NCBI GenBank assembly: GCA_944346885.1
Contig: CALVMR010000007.1
Location: 1 to 64,000 of the forward strand
Length of the DNA stretch: 64,000 nucleotides
Direction of reading: 5' to 3'
Origin: an uncultured Clostridia bacterium
GTDB taxonomy: Bacteria > Bacillota > Clostridia > Christensenellales > Borkfalkiaceae
The notes below the pieces were generated by a model. The model worked only from the letters and a program-made list of their open reading frames with translations, was not told the origin of the DNA and did no database searches. This document shows, piece after piece, positions 40,871-50,124 of the stretch (position 1 is its first letter; each line of letters starts with the position of its first letter). The position numbers and the translations under genes were made by a program.

Positions 40871-43012
40871 ATGAAACATTTGGCAAAAGTTTTCATGTTT
40901 GCCTTAGTTCTGGCGTTGGCGTTTGCGCTGGCGGCTTGCGGCGACACGCACACGCACACGGCGGGCGAAACATGGGAAAAAGATGCAAGCGAGCATTGGC
41001 ACGTTTGTACCGAGTGCGGCGAGGAGATGGATCGGGCGGCGCACATGGCGGGCGTTTGGGAGTATGACGCAGAGAGCGGCAAGGACGTGCAGCAGTGTAC
41101 CGTTTGCGATCATAAGATGAACGAGCGCACTCACGAACATACCGCCGATGAAAGCGAGTGGCAGAGCGACGATACCGATCACTGGCGCAATTGCTCGGCA
41201 TGCGGGCAAAAAATAGAGAGCACGCAGGCGGCGCATTCCGGAACTTGGGAATACGATCAAGAAAGCGGCAAGGAAAAAATGACCTGCACCTGCGGCCATG
41301 TATCCGAGCGCGAGCACGAACATACCGCCGATGAAAGCGAGTGGCAGAGCGACGGCGCAAAACATTGGCGCAATTGCTCGGTCTGCGGGCAAAAAGTGGA
41401 GAGCACGCAGGTAGCGCACACTCCCGATGAAAGTGAGTGGAAGAGCGACGATACCGATCACTGGCGTAACTGCTCGGTCTGCGGGCAAGAAGTGGAGAGC
41501 ACGCAGGCGGCGCATTCCGGAACTTGGGAATACGATCAAGAGAGCGGCAAGGAAAAAATGACCTGCACCTGCGGCCATGTTTCCGAGCGCACTCACGAAC
41601 ATACCGCCGATGAAAGCGAGTGGCAGAGCGACGGCGCAAACCATTGGCGTAATTGCTCGGTATGCGGGCAAAAAATAGAGAGCACGCAGGTAGCGCACAC
41701 GGCGGGCGAATGGGCGTACGATGCAGAGAGCGGCAAGGACGTGAAGCTGTGTATCGTTTGCGATTATAAGATGAGCGAGCGCGAGCATGTGCATGCCTAT
41801 ACCGTTTGGACGAGCGGGGAAGGCGGCGACGTTGCAAGTTGCGCCTGCGGCGAGGAGTTTTCGTTTACGCAGCAAAAAGTTGACCTTGACGTACAGTACG
41901 CCGACCTGACGGGTGCCACAGTGAATACGGAGAAGACGGTCACGGTCGATCTTAGCGTGTTCGGCAATATCTCCGACGTAACGGCAAAAATGCTTGCGTA
42001 CGAAGGCAGCATCAATATGTATAACAGAGAGGGTAAGGATATCGCCTCTTCCTTTGCCGAAGGCACGCTTACAGTCAACGTTTCCGAGTTCGGTTTCGCT
42101 TACGGCGACCGCACCGTTGCAATCACCTTTAACGATGAGGAGAATACGGAGCGCACGGTCCATGTGCCCGTTTTGTTGGTGACCAAGGTCATTATGAGTA
42201 AAACCGACCTTGATAACATGACGTACTTCTCCAAGGAGAGCGAAAAGGAAGCAGACTTGATTTACGGCGGATACTTTGAGTTGGGGACGGATATTCCTTA
42301 CAGCGGACAGTTCAAGTACGTCATGCCTACAAATATCGATGCGGCAAAAGGCGGGTTTGTCGGCGTGTTCGACGGCTGCGGGTACAACATCGACGGGATC
42401 CAGATCAACACCGCGGATGTCGCTGATAAATGGAACAATTACCACGGAATGTTCGGATCGCTTTACGGCGGAACGGTCAAAAATGTCAGCTTCACGAACG
42501 TCGTTATCGGCGTAAAGGGCTCGCTGATCAGCGCCTACGGTTCCGGCACGATCGAAAACGTATATGCTCAGTTCAAGGAGATGCGCGTTAACAATCAGCT
42601 CGGACTGGCGTTCAGCCAGGGCGTTGGCAGCGGCGGCGCAACGATCAAGGACTGTGTTGTCGATGTCTCGGAAGCGTCCTTCAATCTGGTTTCGGGCGGG
42701 ACGACTTACCATTTCTGCTTTTTCGGGAAGCAAAGCTCATGGATAGATCCGGAAACACAAGAAACAGTATATGGACCCAAACCGAATTTGCAGGGCGCAT
42801 ATTTGATCGGGACGCTCCCCGAAGGGACGACGACCTGGACGGATGAAGCAAACAGCACGGGTACCTTTGGCAAATACGATTCCATGACCGCCTTTGCCGC
42901 AGCATACAACGCACTCGATTCCGAGCTGAAAGCGGAGATCGATACGTGGGATAAAACGTATTGGCAGGTAACAGAAGGCTCCATCGCGTTTATCGATAAG
43001 AGCGCGGCATAA
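40871..43012 (+). CDS. lipoprotein with Cys/His-rich tandem repeats and C-terminal beta-helix-like module
   Basis: The protein has 713 residues with lipidated Cys23 (ALAAC). Residues 30-330 hold five or more repeats with pattern HWRNCSxCGQ, then AHSGTWEYDQESGKE and TCTCGH. Each has two CxxC-like pairs and several His, as in zinc knuckles. The DNA repeats match (unit starts near 41132, 41315 and 41594; 183 and 279 bp apart), so copy number may vary. Residues about 440-640 are paralogous to the end of the previous lipoprotein (GGFVGVFDGCGYNIDGIQI, GMFGSLYGGTVKNVSF). AGGAGG lies 6-8 nt upstream. Function unknown; metal-stabilised stalk plus binding head is my inference. Confidence 0.78.
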   Translation: MKHLAKVFMFALVLALAFALAACGDTHTHTAGETWEKDASEHWHVCTECGEEMDRAAHMAGVWEYDAESGKDVQQCTVCDHKMNERTHEHTADESEWQSDDTDHWRNCSACGQKIESTQAAHSGTWEYDQESGKEKMTCTCGHVSEREHEHTADESEWQSDGAKHWRNCSVCGQKVESTQVAHTPDESEWKSDDTDHWRNCSVCGQEVESTQAAHSGTWEYDQESGKEKMTCTCGHVSERTHEHTADESEWQSDGANHWRNCSVCGQKIESTQVAHTAGEWAYDAESGKDVKLCIVCDYKMSEREHVHAYTVWTSGEGGDVASCACGEEFSFTQQKVDLDVQYADLTGATVNTEKTVTVDLSVFGNISDVTAKMLAYEGSINMYNREGKDIASSFAEGTLTVNVSEFGFAYGDRTVAITFNDEENTERTVHVPVLLVTKVIMSKTDLDNMTYFSKESEKEADLIYGGYFELGTDIPYSGQFKYVMPTNIDAAKGGFVGVFDGCGYNIDGIQINTADVADKWNNYHGMFGSLYGGTVKNVSFTNVVIGVKGSLISAYGSGTIENVYAQFKEMRVNNQLGLAFSQGVGSGGATIKDCVVDVSEASFNLVSGGTTYHFCFFGKQSSWIDPETQETVYGPKPNLQGAYLIGTLPEGTTTWTDEANSTGTFGKYDSMTAFAAAYNALDSELKAEIDTWDKTYWQVTEGSIAFIDKSAA

Positions 43013-43025
43013 AAAAGCGAAGCGG

Positions 43026-43057
43026 GTTTGCCTGCCCTGTTTGCAGGGCAGGCAAAC
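43026..43057 (+). terminator. strong hairpin between lipoprotein and enzyme genes
   Basis: Stem GTTTGCCTGCCCTG/CAGGGCAGGCAAAC, near perfect, with a short loop and only TTT after. It may cause partial termination or protect the upstream message. Confidence 0.6.
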
Positions 43058-43099
43058 TTTCTGTTCGAGCGGCGTGCGGCAGAAAACGGAGAAAAAATC

Positions 43100-45283
43100 A
43101 TGTGCAAAGAGCAAACGGGGAAATTTATCGCGCCCGACGGTGCGTCCAAGGAGTGTTTTGTGCTGCGGCGCACCTTTTCGGTCGTAAAAAAGGTGAAGAG
43201 CGCCGAACTTTTGGCAACGGCACTGGGGCTGTATTACATCGAGCTGAACGGCAAGCGCGTTTCCGACGCGCGCCTTACGCCCGGATGGACGGATTACCGC
43301 GTGCGCGTGCAGGTGCAGCGGTACAACGTGGCGCACCTTTTGCGGCAGGGAGAAAACGAAGTGGCGCAAACGGTCGGCGGCGGCTGGTACAGCGGCAGAG
43401 TGGGCTTTCAAAACAAAGCTGGCTTTTACGGCACGCAGCCCGCGGGGATGGCGGTGCTAACCATCACGTATGAAGACGGTTCGGCGGCGTGCATCGCAAC
43501 GGACGAAAGCTGGGCGGCGGAGGATTCGCACATCGTGCGCTCCTCTCTGTACGACGGCGAGGTGCAGGATTTTACGCGGAAGCGGGCGCGCTATGCCGTG
43601 CGGGAAGTGCCCTTCGATCGGGCAAAGCTGATCCCGCAGGCGTGCGAACCCGTAAAAACGCAGGAAGAATTTGCGCCCGTGCGCGAATTTTATACGCCCA
43701 AAGGGGAGCACGTGTTCGATTTCGGGCAAAACCTTACGGGCGCCGTGCGCGTGGAGATCGAGGGTGTGCGCGGGCAAACGATCACGCTTTCGCATGCGGA
43801 GGTCTTGGACGAAGAGGGGAACTTTTATACGGAAAATCTGCGCTCGGCAAAAGCGCAGGATACCTATGTGCCGGCGGGCGGAAAACAAACGCTGTTTCCC
43901 GAATTTACCTTTCACGGCTACCGCTATGTAAAGGCGGAGGGGCTTGAACGCGGGGCGGCGCGGCTCACGTCTGTGGCGCTGTACAGCGATCTGCGCCGAA
44001 CGGGGCGGTTGCAAACTTCCAATGAAAAGATCAACCGCCTGTACGAAAACGTGCTGTGGGGGCAGCGAAGCAACTTTGTGGATGTTCCGACGGATTGCCC
44101 GCAGCGGGATGAACGGCTTGGGTGGACGGCAGACGCCAACGTGTTTTGCCGCACGGCGGCGTATAACTACGATGTGCGTGCTTTTTTCAAAAAGTGGCTT
44201 GCCGATCTGCGCGCGGGGCAAAGCGAGGACGGGCGGATGCCGGATGTGGCGCCGCACGTGATCGGAGAGCAGGCGACCCCTGCGCTGTGGGCGGATTCCA
44301 TCACCATGATCCCGTGGGCGATGTACGAAATGTACGGCGACGTAAGCTTTTTATCCGAAAACCTTGCGGCGATGAAAAAGTTTGCCGCCGCGGTGGAAAA
44401 AACGGCGGAAAAAGGGCTTGTTGCGCACGGATTTCAGTACGGAGACTGGCTGGGACTGGATCGGGAGGTTAGCTCGCGTGACGATTGCCGCGGCGCTACG
44501 GACGTGTATTACATGGCAAACGTGTTCCGTGCGGAGAGTTTGCGCATCATTGCGGACGCGGCGCATATCCTCAAAGATCGGGAAACGGAGCGGGCGTACC
44601 GTGCCAAGCGGAAAGAGCTGCTTGCTGCCATTCGCGCGGAATATTTTACGCCGCGGGGAAGGTTGGTGTGCGAAACGCAAACGGCGCTTGTTTTGGCGCT
44701 GCATTTCCGCATCGTGCCCGAAAAATTCCGCGCGCGGCTGGCGGCAAGTCTGAACGAAAACGTGGCGGCGCACGGGTACCATATGACTACGGGGTTCGCA
44801 GGGGCGCCCTATCTTCTGTTCGCTCTTTCGGATAACGGGTATCACGAAACGGCGGGGAAAGTGCTGCTGAACGAGGAGTACCCCGGTTGGCTGTATGAGC
44901 TCGGCTGCGGCGCAACAACGGTTTGGGAACGCTGGAACGGGATCGACGAAAACGGAAAGCTCAATGATCCCGGCATGAACTCTTTCAACCATTATGCGTA
45001 CGGTTCGGTGATGGAGTTCGTGTACAGGCGCCTTGCCGGGTTGGATCTATTGCGGCCCGGCTTTAAAAAAGTACGTTTGGCTCCCAAGCCGATCGCGGGG
45101 ATCAACAACGTTTCGGCAAGCTATGAGAGCGTGTGCGGGAAGATCGTTTGCGGCTACGAGCGCACGGAGGGTGGCATCCGCTATTTTGCGCACCTGCCGA
45201 AGGGAGTGCGCGGCGAAATTATGTTGCCCGGCGAAGCGGCGGCGGTTTGCAGCGGCGATTTTGCCGTGGAACGGAAAGAATAG
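43100..45283 (+). CDS. alpha-L-rhamnosidase, GH78 family
   Basis: Predicted to release terminal L-rhamnose. The protein has 727 residues without a signal peptide, so it is cytoplasmic. N-terminal beta-sandwich domains (about 1-270) precede the (alpha/alpha)6 barrel. The catalytic-region motif is DVPTDCPQRDERLGWTADA near residue 330, with the general acid expected in it. GATTVWERWNGID near residue 610 carries the second conserved Glu. The start follows a GGAG-containing site (AACGGAGAAAAAATC). Lacks the large carbohydrate-binding domains of secreted GH78 enzymes, consistent with acting on imported oligosaccharides. Confidence 0.93.
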   Translation: MCKEQTGKFIAPDGASKECFVLRRTFSVVKKVKSAELLATALGLYYIELNGKRVSDARLTPGWTDYRVRVQVQRYNVAHLLRQGENEVAQTVGGGWYSGRVGFQNKAGFYGTQPAGMAVLTITYEDGSAACIATDESWAAEDSHIVRSSLYDGEVQDFTRKRARYAVREVPFDRAKLIPQACEPVKTQEEFAPVREFYTPKGEHVFDFGQNLTGAVRVEIEGVRGQTITLSHAEVLDEEGNFYTENLRSAKAQDTYVPAGGKQTLFPEFTFHGYRYVKAEGLERGAARLTSVALYSDLRRTGRLQTSNEKINRLYENVLWGQRSNFVDVPTDCPQRDERLGWTADANVFCRTAAYNYDVRAFFKKWLADLRAGQSEDGRMPDVAPHVIGEQATPALWADSITMIPWAMYEMYGDVSFLSENLAAMKKFAAAVEKTAEKGLVAHGFQYGDWLGLDREVSSRDDCRGATDVYYMANVFRAESLRIIADAAHILKDRETERAYRAKRKELLAAIRAEYFTPRGRLVCETQTALVLALHFRIVPEKFRARLAASLNENVAAHGYHMTTGFAGAPYLLFALSDNGYHETAGKVLLNEEYPGWLYELGCGATTVWERWNGIDENGKLNDPGMNSFNHYAYGSVMEFVYRRLAGLDLLRPGFKKVRLAPKPIAGINNVSASYESVCGKIVCGYERTEGGIRYFAHLPKGVRGEIMLPGEAAAVCSGDFAVERKE

Positions 45284-45309
45284 GGTGCTTTTGCGAGGAC
45301 GGAATTGTG

Positions 45310-46347
45310 ATGAAACTGGAAAAATTTGCAGGGAATCCGATCCTGCGCCCGAACCCGAACAACGCGTGGGAAGAGCGGTGCGTGCTGAACCCTGCCGTCG
45401 TATACGACGACGCGGCGGAAAAGTTTATCATGCTTTACCGTGCAGCGGGGAACGATAAGCGGCATCAGATCACGTTCGGCATTGCCGAAAGCGAAGACGG
45501 CGTTCACTTTGAACGCACGGCAAACGCGCCCGTGTTTGCGGGGCGTCGTGACGAGCCGGACGGTGGCTGTGCGGAGGATCCGCGGCTCGTTCGGATGGGG
45601 AAAACGTATTTTTTAACGTATGCCGCGCGCGCTTATGCGCCGGGGCAGTATTGGCTGGAACCGTGGGTGGAGGGCGTATCCCGCCCGCCTATGTATTTAG
45701 AAAAAGCGGACGTGTACGGCACGGAATTGCCGCAGTTCGCGCGCGAAAACACAACGGTGAGCTACCTCGCCGCGACCAATGATTTTAAGCATTACAAAAA
45801 ACTCGGCAGGCTGACGGATCCGACGGTGGACGATAGAGACGTGCTGCTGTTCCCCGAAACGGTGCAGGGGAATTATGTGCTTGTTTCCCGCCCGAAGTTT
45901 AAAGACGCGGAGGTCAAAATGCCGTCGATTTGGATCTCGTTCGGGAAGGACTTGCTCGTATACGGCAAGCCGCAGTTTTTGATGACGGGCGAGCAGTGGT
46001 GGGAGGAGCAGCGCATCGGCGCGGGCACGCCGCCCGTCAAAACGGAGCGGGGCTGGTTCATGCTCTACCACGGCGTTGACGCAAAGGGCGTGTACCGCGT
46101 GGGGGCGGTGCTGTTGGATCTGCTCGATCCGCGCAAGGTTTTGGCGCGCACCAAAGATTTTTTGATGGAGCCGGATCGGGAGTATGAATTGAGCGGGCTG
46201 TACGGGGGGTGCGTGTTCCCGACGGGAGCCGTCGTAAAGGGCAGTACGCTGTACGTTTACTACGGCTGCGCCGATCAATACATTGGGCTTGCCACTGCCG
46301 ATTTTTCCAAATTGCTTTCCTATCTTTCGGAGGAATGTGCGTTATGA
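45310..46347 (+). CDS. GH130-family glycoside phosphorylase
   Basis: The protein has 345 residues with the five-bladed propeller layout of GH130. It has NPILRPNPNNAWE, RCVLNPAVVYDD, a CAEDPRLVRMG segment (catalytic Asp region), IGAGTPPVKTERGWFMLYHGV and YYGCADQYIGLATA. GH130 enzymes cleave beta-mannosides, usually with phosphate to give mannose-1-phosphate, though some are hydrolases. No signal peptide. A second, divergent GH130 lies 1.5 kb downstream. GTG 45307 is an alternative start three bases earlier. Confidence 0.9.
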   Translation: MKLEKFAGNPILRPNPNNAWEERCVLNPAVVYDDAAEKFIMLYRAAGNDKRHQITFGIAESEDGVHFERTANAPVFAGRRDEPDGGCAEDPRLVRMGKTYFLTYAARAYAPGQYWLEPWVEGVSRPPMYLEKADVYGTELPQFARENTTVSYLAATNDFKHYKKLGRLTDPTVDDRDVLLFPETVQGNYVLVSRPKFKDAEVKMPSIWISFGKDLLVYGKPQFLMTGEQWWEEQRIGAGTPPVKTERGWFMLYHGVDAKGVYRVGAVLLDLLDPRKVLARTKDFLMEPDREYELSGLYGGCVFPTGAVVKGSTLYVYYGCADQYIGLATADFSKLLSYLSEECAL

Positions 46348-47813
46348 TCCGTTTGAATTTTTCGGAATACTGCGACAAAGTGCATGCCTGCTGGCTGGGG
46401 AAAAACATAGGCGGCACGCTGGGTGCGCCCTATGAGGGTACGCATGAGTATCTTTCGGTAACCGGTTTTCCGAAAGGCACGCGCGGAGCGGCGGCAAACG
46501 ACGATTTGGATCTGCAACTCGTTTGGTTGCAGGCGGTCGAATTTTCGGGGGTGAAAAACATCAGCGCCTACACGCTGGGCGAATATTGGCTGGCGTTTGT
46601 TACGCCGCACTGGGCGGAGTACGGCATCGCAAAAAACAATATGCGGTGCGCCTTGCCGCCCTCGGTTGCGGGCGATCACGCCAACGTGTGGAAGCACAGC
46701 AACGGGGCGTGGATCCGCACGGAGATCTGGGCAACGCTCGCGCCCGCCGTCCCTTCCGTTGCGGCAAAGTACGCCGCGGAGGACGCCAAGGTGGATCACG
46801 GTACGGGCGAAGGGACGGTAGCTTCCGCTTTTGTGGCGGCGCTGGAAAGCGCCGCGTTTGCCGTTCGAGACCGCAAAGAACTGATCCGCCTTGCGGCGGA
46901 ACATATCCCGCCGAACAGCCGCACGGCAATAACGGCGCGCCTTGCGCTGCACTGTTACGAGAGCGGTATGCCTCTGCGGGAGGCGCGCGATGCGATCGTT
47001 GCCGAAAACGCGGATATCGGAGACGGCTGGTTTCAGGCGCCATCCAACGTCGGCTTCGTGTTGTTGGGGCTTCTGTATGGCGAGGGGGATTTTAAAAGAT
47101 CTGTTCTTGCGGCGCTCAACTGTGGTGACGATACCGATTGCACCGCGGCGACCATTGGCGCCGTTATGGGCATTCTGCTCGGCAAAAAGGGGCTGCCCAA
47201 GGATTGGCGCAGGCACATCGGCGACGCGATCGTTACCGCCTGCATCAATACGGGGGTTTCTTGGGTCCCCATAACTTCCTGCAAACAGCTCACCGAGCGC
47301 GTGGCGCGGCTTGCCCCCGCAATGTTGGCGGAAAACAATGCGCATACGGTGTTGGGCGGCGGAAAAACAAAAATAGACGCCGAAGGCGCGCAGAGTTTGC
47401 GCGGCGCGGCGTCTTGCGAAAAATTTGCAGCGTGCAAACCGTACTCCTTTTCTATGCCGTTCGCTTTTTTTACGGCGGAAGTCGTATACCGCGGCGAACC
47501 CGTTTTGGGCGCGGGGCAGGAGGCGCGTTTTGCTTTAAAATTGTACAACAACGTCAAGGCGTACGGCAACCGCCCTTACACATTGCAAATACGGCTGCTT
47601 TTGCCGGATTGCGTGCGGGCTGATAAACGGGAATTTTGCGTATTTTTGCCGCACTGGTCGCAGCTGACGCAAAAATACGAAACGGAAGAGATCGAGATCA
47701 CGCTGTACGCCAAAGAAGAGTTGCCGCCGCAGATCCGCGTCGTTGCGGAAATAACGGCGGAGGGGCATTATACAGCCGGGTACGTGCCCGTTGTTTTTTT
47801 GAACCGCGGATAG
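46344..47813 (+). CDS. ADP-ribosylglycohydrolase-fold protein
   Basis: The protein has 489 residues. The ARH/DraG fold (residues 1-330) shows CWLGKNIGGTLGAPYEG, ANDDLDLQLVWLQ and the metal motif NCGDDTDCTAATIGAVMG. A C-terminal beta-rich domain (about 375-489) is added. It overlaps the GH130 gene (ATGA at 46344). Classical members remove ADP-ribose; homologues inside carbohydrate operons are usually thought to act on N- or O-glycosidic bonds of other substrates. The true substrate is unknown. It is probably part of the same catabolic pathway. Confidence 0.85.
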   Translation: MIRLNFSEYCDKVHACWLGKNIGGTLGAPYEGTHEYLSVTGFPKGTRGAAANDDLDLQLVWLQAVEFSGVKNISAYTLGEYWLAFVTPHWAEYGIAKNNMRCALPPSVAGDHANVWKHSNGAWIRTEIWATLAPAVPSVAAKYAAEDAKVDHGTGEGTVASAFVAALESAAFAVRDRKELIRLAAEHIPPNSRTAITARLALHCYESGMPLREARDAIVAENADIGDGWFQAPSNVGFVLLGLLYGEGDFKRSVLAALNCGDDTDCTAATIGAVMGILLGKKGLPKDWRRHIGDAIVTACINTGVSWVPITSCKQLTERVARLAPAMLAENNAHTVLGGGKTKIDAEGAQSLRGAASCEKFAACKPYSFSMPFAFFTAEVVYRGEPVLGAGQEARFALKLYNNVKAYGNRPYTLQIRLLLPDCVRADKREFCVFLPHWSQLTQKYETEEIEITLYAKEELPPQIRVVAEITAEGHYTAGYVPVVFLNRG

Positions 47814-47824
47814 AGGAGGAAGGC

Positions 47825-48802
47825 ATGAAGTACAAAATTTTAGGAGAGCCCTGCGGCAATATTCCCTTTGAAGAGCGCACCGAGCAAAACGGGCTTCCTT
47901 TTTGGAGAAGTGCAAAAAACCCGATCCTTTCGCGCAATCCCGTAAGGGGGGTGGCGCGCATCTACAATAGCGCCGTAGTGCCGTTTGCGGGCGGCTTTGC
48001 CGCCGTGTTTCGCGGCGATACGCTCAACGGTTGGCCGTTGCTGTACGTCGGATTCAGCAAAGACGGGTACGCGTTCGATATCGGCGAAAAATCCGTCCGC
48101 ATGGAACGGGAAGACGGAACGCCGTATGAAATGGAGTACGGCTACGACCCGCGCGTTGTGCAGGTCGGGGATACCTATTATGTGCTTTGGTGTGACGGGC
48201 TGCAAGGGCAGCCGACCATCGGGCTTGCGGAAACAAAAGATTTCAAGCGGTTCGTGTTTCGCGGGCACCCGGTGCTGCCGTACAGCCGCAACGGCGTACT
48301 GTTTCCGCGGAAAATAAACGGAGAATATGCATTGCTGACACGCCCTTCCGACCAAGGGCATACCCCGTACGGCGACATTTACCTTTCGTACAGTAAGGAT
48401 CTGGAATATTGGGGGAGGCATCGGCTTGTCATGCAGCCGAAAAGCTCTTGGGAGCGGTTGAAGATCGGCGCGGGGCCCGCCCCCATTGAAACGAGCGAAG
48501 GCTGGCTGCTGTTGTACCACGGCGTTACGCAAACCTGTTCCGGTTTGGTGTATTCGATGGGTGCCGCCCTTTTGGATCGGCAAGACCCGTCGAAAGTGCT
48601 TGCCCGTTCCGAAAATTACTTGCTCACGCCCGAAAAGGAGTATGAGTGCGTCGGGTTCGTGCCGAACGTGGTCTTTCCTTGTTCGGCGCTTGCGGACCCG
48701 GCCACGGGCAGGGTGGCACTCTATTACGGCTGCGCCGATACGGTTTTCAGCCTCGCCTTTTCAACGATCGGCGAAATCATGGACTATATGGCGCGTTCTT
48801 GA
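47825..48802 (+). CDS. GH130-family glycoside phosphorylase (second copy)
   Basis: The protein has 325 residues. It has NPILSRNPVRGVARIYNSAVV, an EYGYDPRVVQVGDTYY segment (catalytic Asp), VLFPRKINGEY, KIGAGPAPIETSEGWLLLYHGV and YYGCADTVFSLA. It is clearly a different GH130 subgroup from the first gene, nearer to beta-1,4-mannooligosaccharide phosphorylases by overall look. AGGAGG stands 5 nt before ATG. Mannose-1-phosphate from it could go to the mutase at 53589 and then to ManA. Confidence 0.9.
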   Translation: MKYKILGEPCGNIPFEERTEQNGLPFWRSAKNPILSRNPVRGVARIYNSAVVPFAGGFAAVFRGDTLNGWPLLYVGFSKDGYAFDIGEKSVRMEREDGTPYEMEYGYDPRVVQVGDTYYVLWCDGLQGQPTIGLAETKDFKRFVFRGHPVLPYSRNGVLFPRKINGEYALLTRPSDQGHTPYGDIYLSYSKDLEYWGRHRLVMQPKSSWERLKIGAGPAPIETSEGWLLLYHGVTQTCSGLVYSMGAALLDRQDPSKVLARSENYLLTPEKEYECVGFVPNVVFPCSALADPATGRVALYYGCADTVFSLAFSTIGEIMDYMARS

Positions 48803-48813
48803 AAGGTGATGAC

Positions 48814-50124
48814 ATGGAAGCATTTTACGGAGAGCGGCTGCTGCTCGGCAGCGAAAGCGCAAAGGAAATTTATGCGGCGGTGAAAGATCTTCCCATCATT
48901 GATTATCACTGCCACCTTGATCAGAACAAGATAAAAGAGGATGCGAAATTTTCGGATATCGGCGAGCTTTGGTTTGCGGGAGACCATTACAAATGGCGCG
49001 CCATGCGCCTTTGCGGCGTAGAGGAGGAGTACATAACGGGCAGTGCTGGCTGGCACGAAAAGTTTGTAAAATACGCCGAGATCGTGCCGCAGTTGGCGGG
49101 CAATCCGCTGTACTATTGGACGCATATGGAGCTTTTGCAGGTGTTCGGGATAAACGAGCCTCTGAACGGGGAGAGCGCGGAGCGGATATACCGAAAGGCG
49201 AACGAAAGACTGAAAGAGATAAGCGTATCCGCCTTGTTAAAGCAATACAAAGTGGAGTTTGCGGCAACGACGGATGACCCGTGCGACGATCTGGCGGCGC
49301 ACGGCAGGTACGGGAATACCGTTGTCGCGCCGACGTTCCGCCCGGATAAGCTACTGTCGTTGGACGGGGCATACCTCAAAAGGCTGGGCGAGGCGGTCGG
49401 GTATGAGATAAAAACGCTTGCCGACGTATTGCGCGCGGCGGAGGAGCGGCTGCAATATTTCGTTTGCCGCGGCTGTAAGATAAGCGACCATGGTTTTTTG
49501 CGCTTTCCCGCAGGCTATCCCTCGTACGAAGAGGCGGAGCGCCTGTTTGCCGCAGGGGAAAGGGAGCAGGTGTTCGGTTACCTTCTCGTTCAGCTTGCAA
49601 AGTTATATAAAAAGTACGGCGTCCTCATGCAGCTGCACTTTGCGGTGGCGCGCAACGTGAACGAGCAAATGTATAAGCTATGCGGCGCGGACGCGGGGTT
49701 CGACGTGGTTGCGGACGGTCCGCGCATGGAGGACGTCATCGGGTTTTTCGGGCAGTTATCGGACGAGGAGCGCCCCGAAACGATCTTGTATCCCCTTAAC
49801 GATTCGCAGCTGCCCGCGCTCGCCGCGCTTACGGGCGCGTTCCGCCATGTGAAGATGGGGGCGGCGTGGTGGTTCAATGATACAGTGCAGGGGATACGGA
49901 AAAATCTTTCGGTCATTGCGGAGTATTCCGTGCTCGGCACGAATTACGGCATGCTTACGGACAGCCGCAGTTTTTCTTCGTATGTCCGCTTTGATTTCTT
50001 CCGCCGCATTCTGTCGGATTTTTTCGGCAATTTGGTCGAAAAGGGAGAATACGATATGGCGGCGGCAAAATCCGTTGCCGAGAATATCTGTTACTATAAC
50101 ATCAAAGGAGCGATCGGATCATGA
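48814..50124 (+). CDS. uxaC: glucuronate isomerase
   Basis: Converts D-glucuronate to D-fructuronate in the cytoplasm. The protein has 436 residues, about 30 shorter than typical UxaC. The amidohydrolase-type metal motif IIDYHCHLDQNKIKED is at about 29-42 and DIGELWFAGDHYKWRAM follows. MQLHFAVARN and WWFNDTVQGIRKNL are also family motifs. Overlaps uxuA by four bases. Starts the uronate branch of the operon. Confidence 0.93.
   Translation: MEAFYGERLLLGSESAKEIYAAVKDLPIIDYHCHLDQNKIKEDAKFSDIGELWFAGDHYKWRAMRLCGVEEEYITGSAGWHEKFVKYAEIVPQLAGNPLYYWTHMELLQVFGINEPLNGESAERIYRKANERLKEISVSALLKQYKVEFAATTDDPCDDLAAHGRYGNTVVAPTFRPDKLLSLDGAYLKRLGEAVGYEIKTLADVLRAAEERLQYFVCRGCKISDHGFLRFPAGYPSYEEAERLFAAGEREQVFGYLLVQLAKLYKKYGVLMQLHFAVARNVNEQMYKLCGADAGFDVVADGPRMEDVIGFFGQLSDEERPETILYPLNDSQLPALAALTGAFRHVKMGAAWWFNDTVQGIRKNLSVIAEYSVLGTNYGMLTDSRSFSSYVRFDFFRRILSDFFGNLVEKGEYDMAAAKSVAENICYYNIKGAIGS

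Noticed and set aside
41132-41800. A CRISPR array in the 41 kb repeats
   Set aside because: The repeats are in frame, code for Cys/His knuckles and have no unique spacers of constant length; no cas genes are near.
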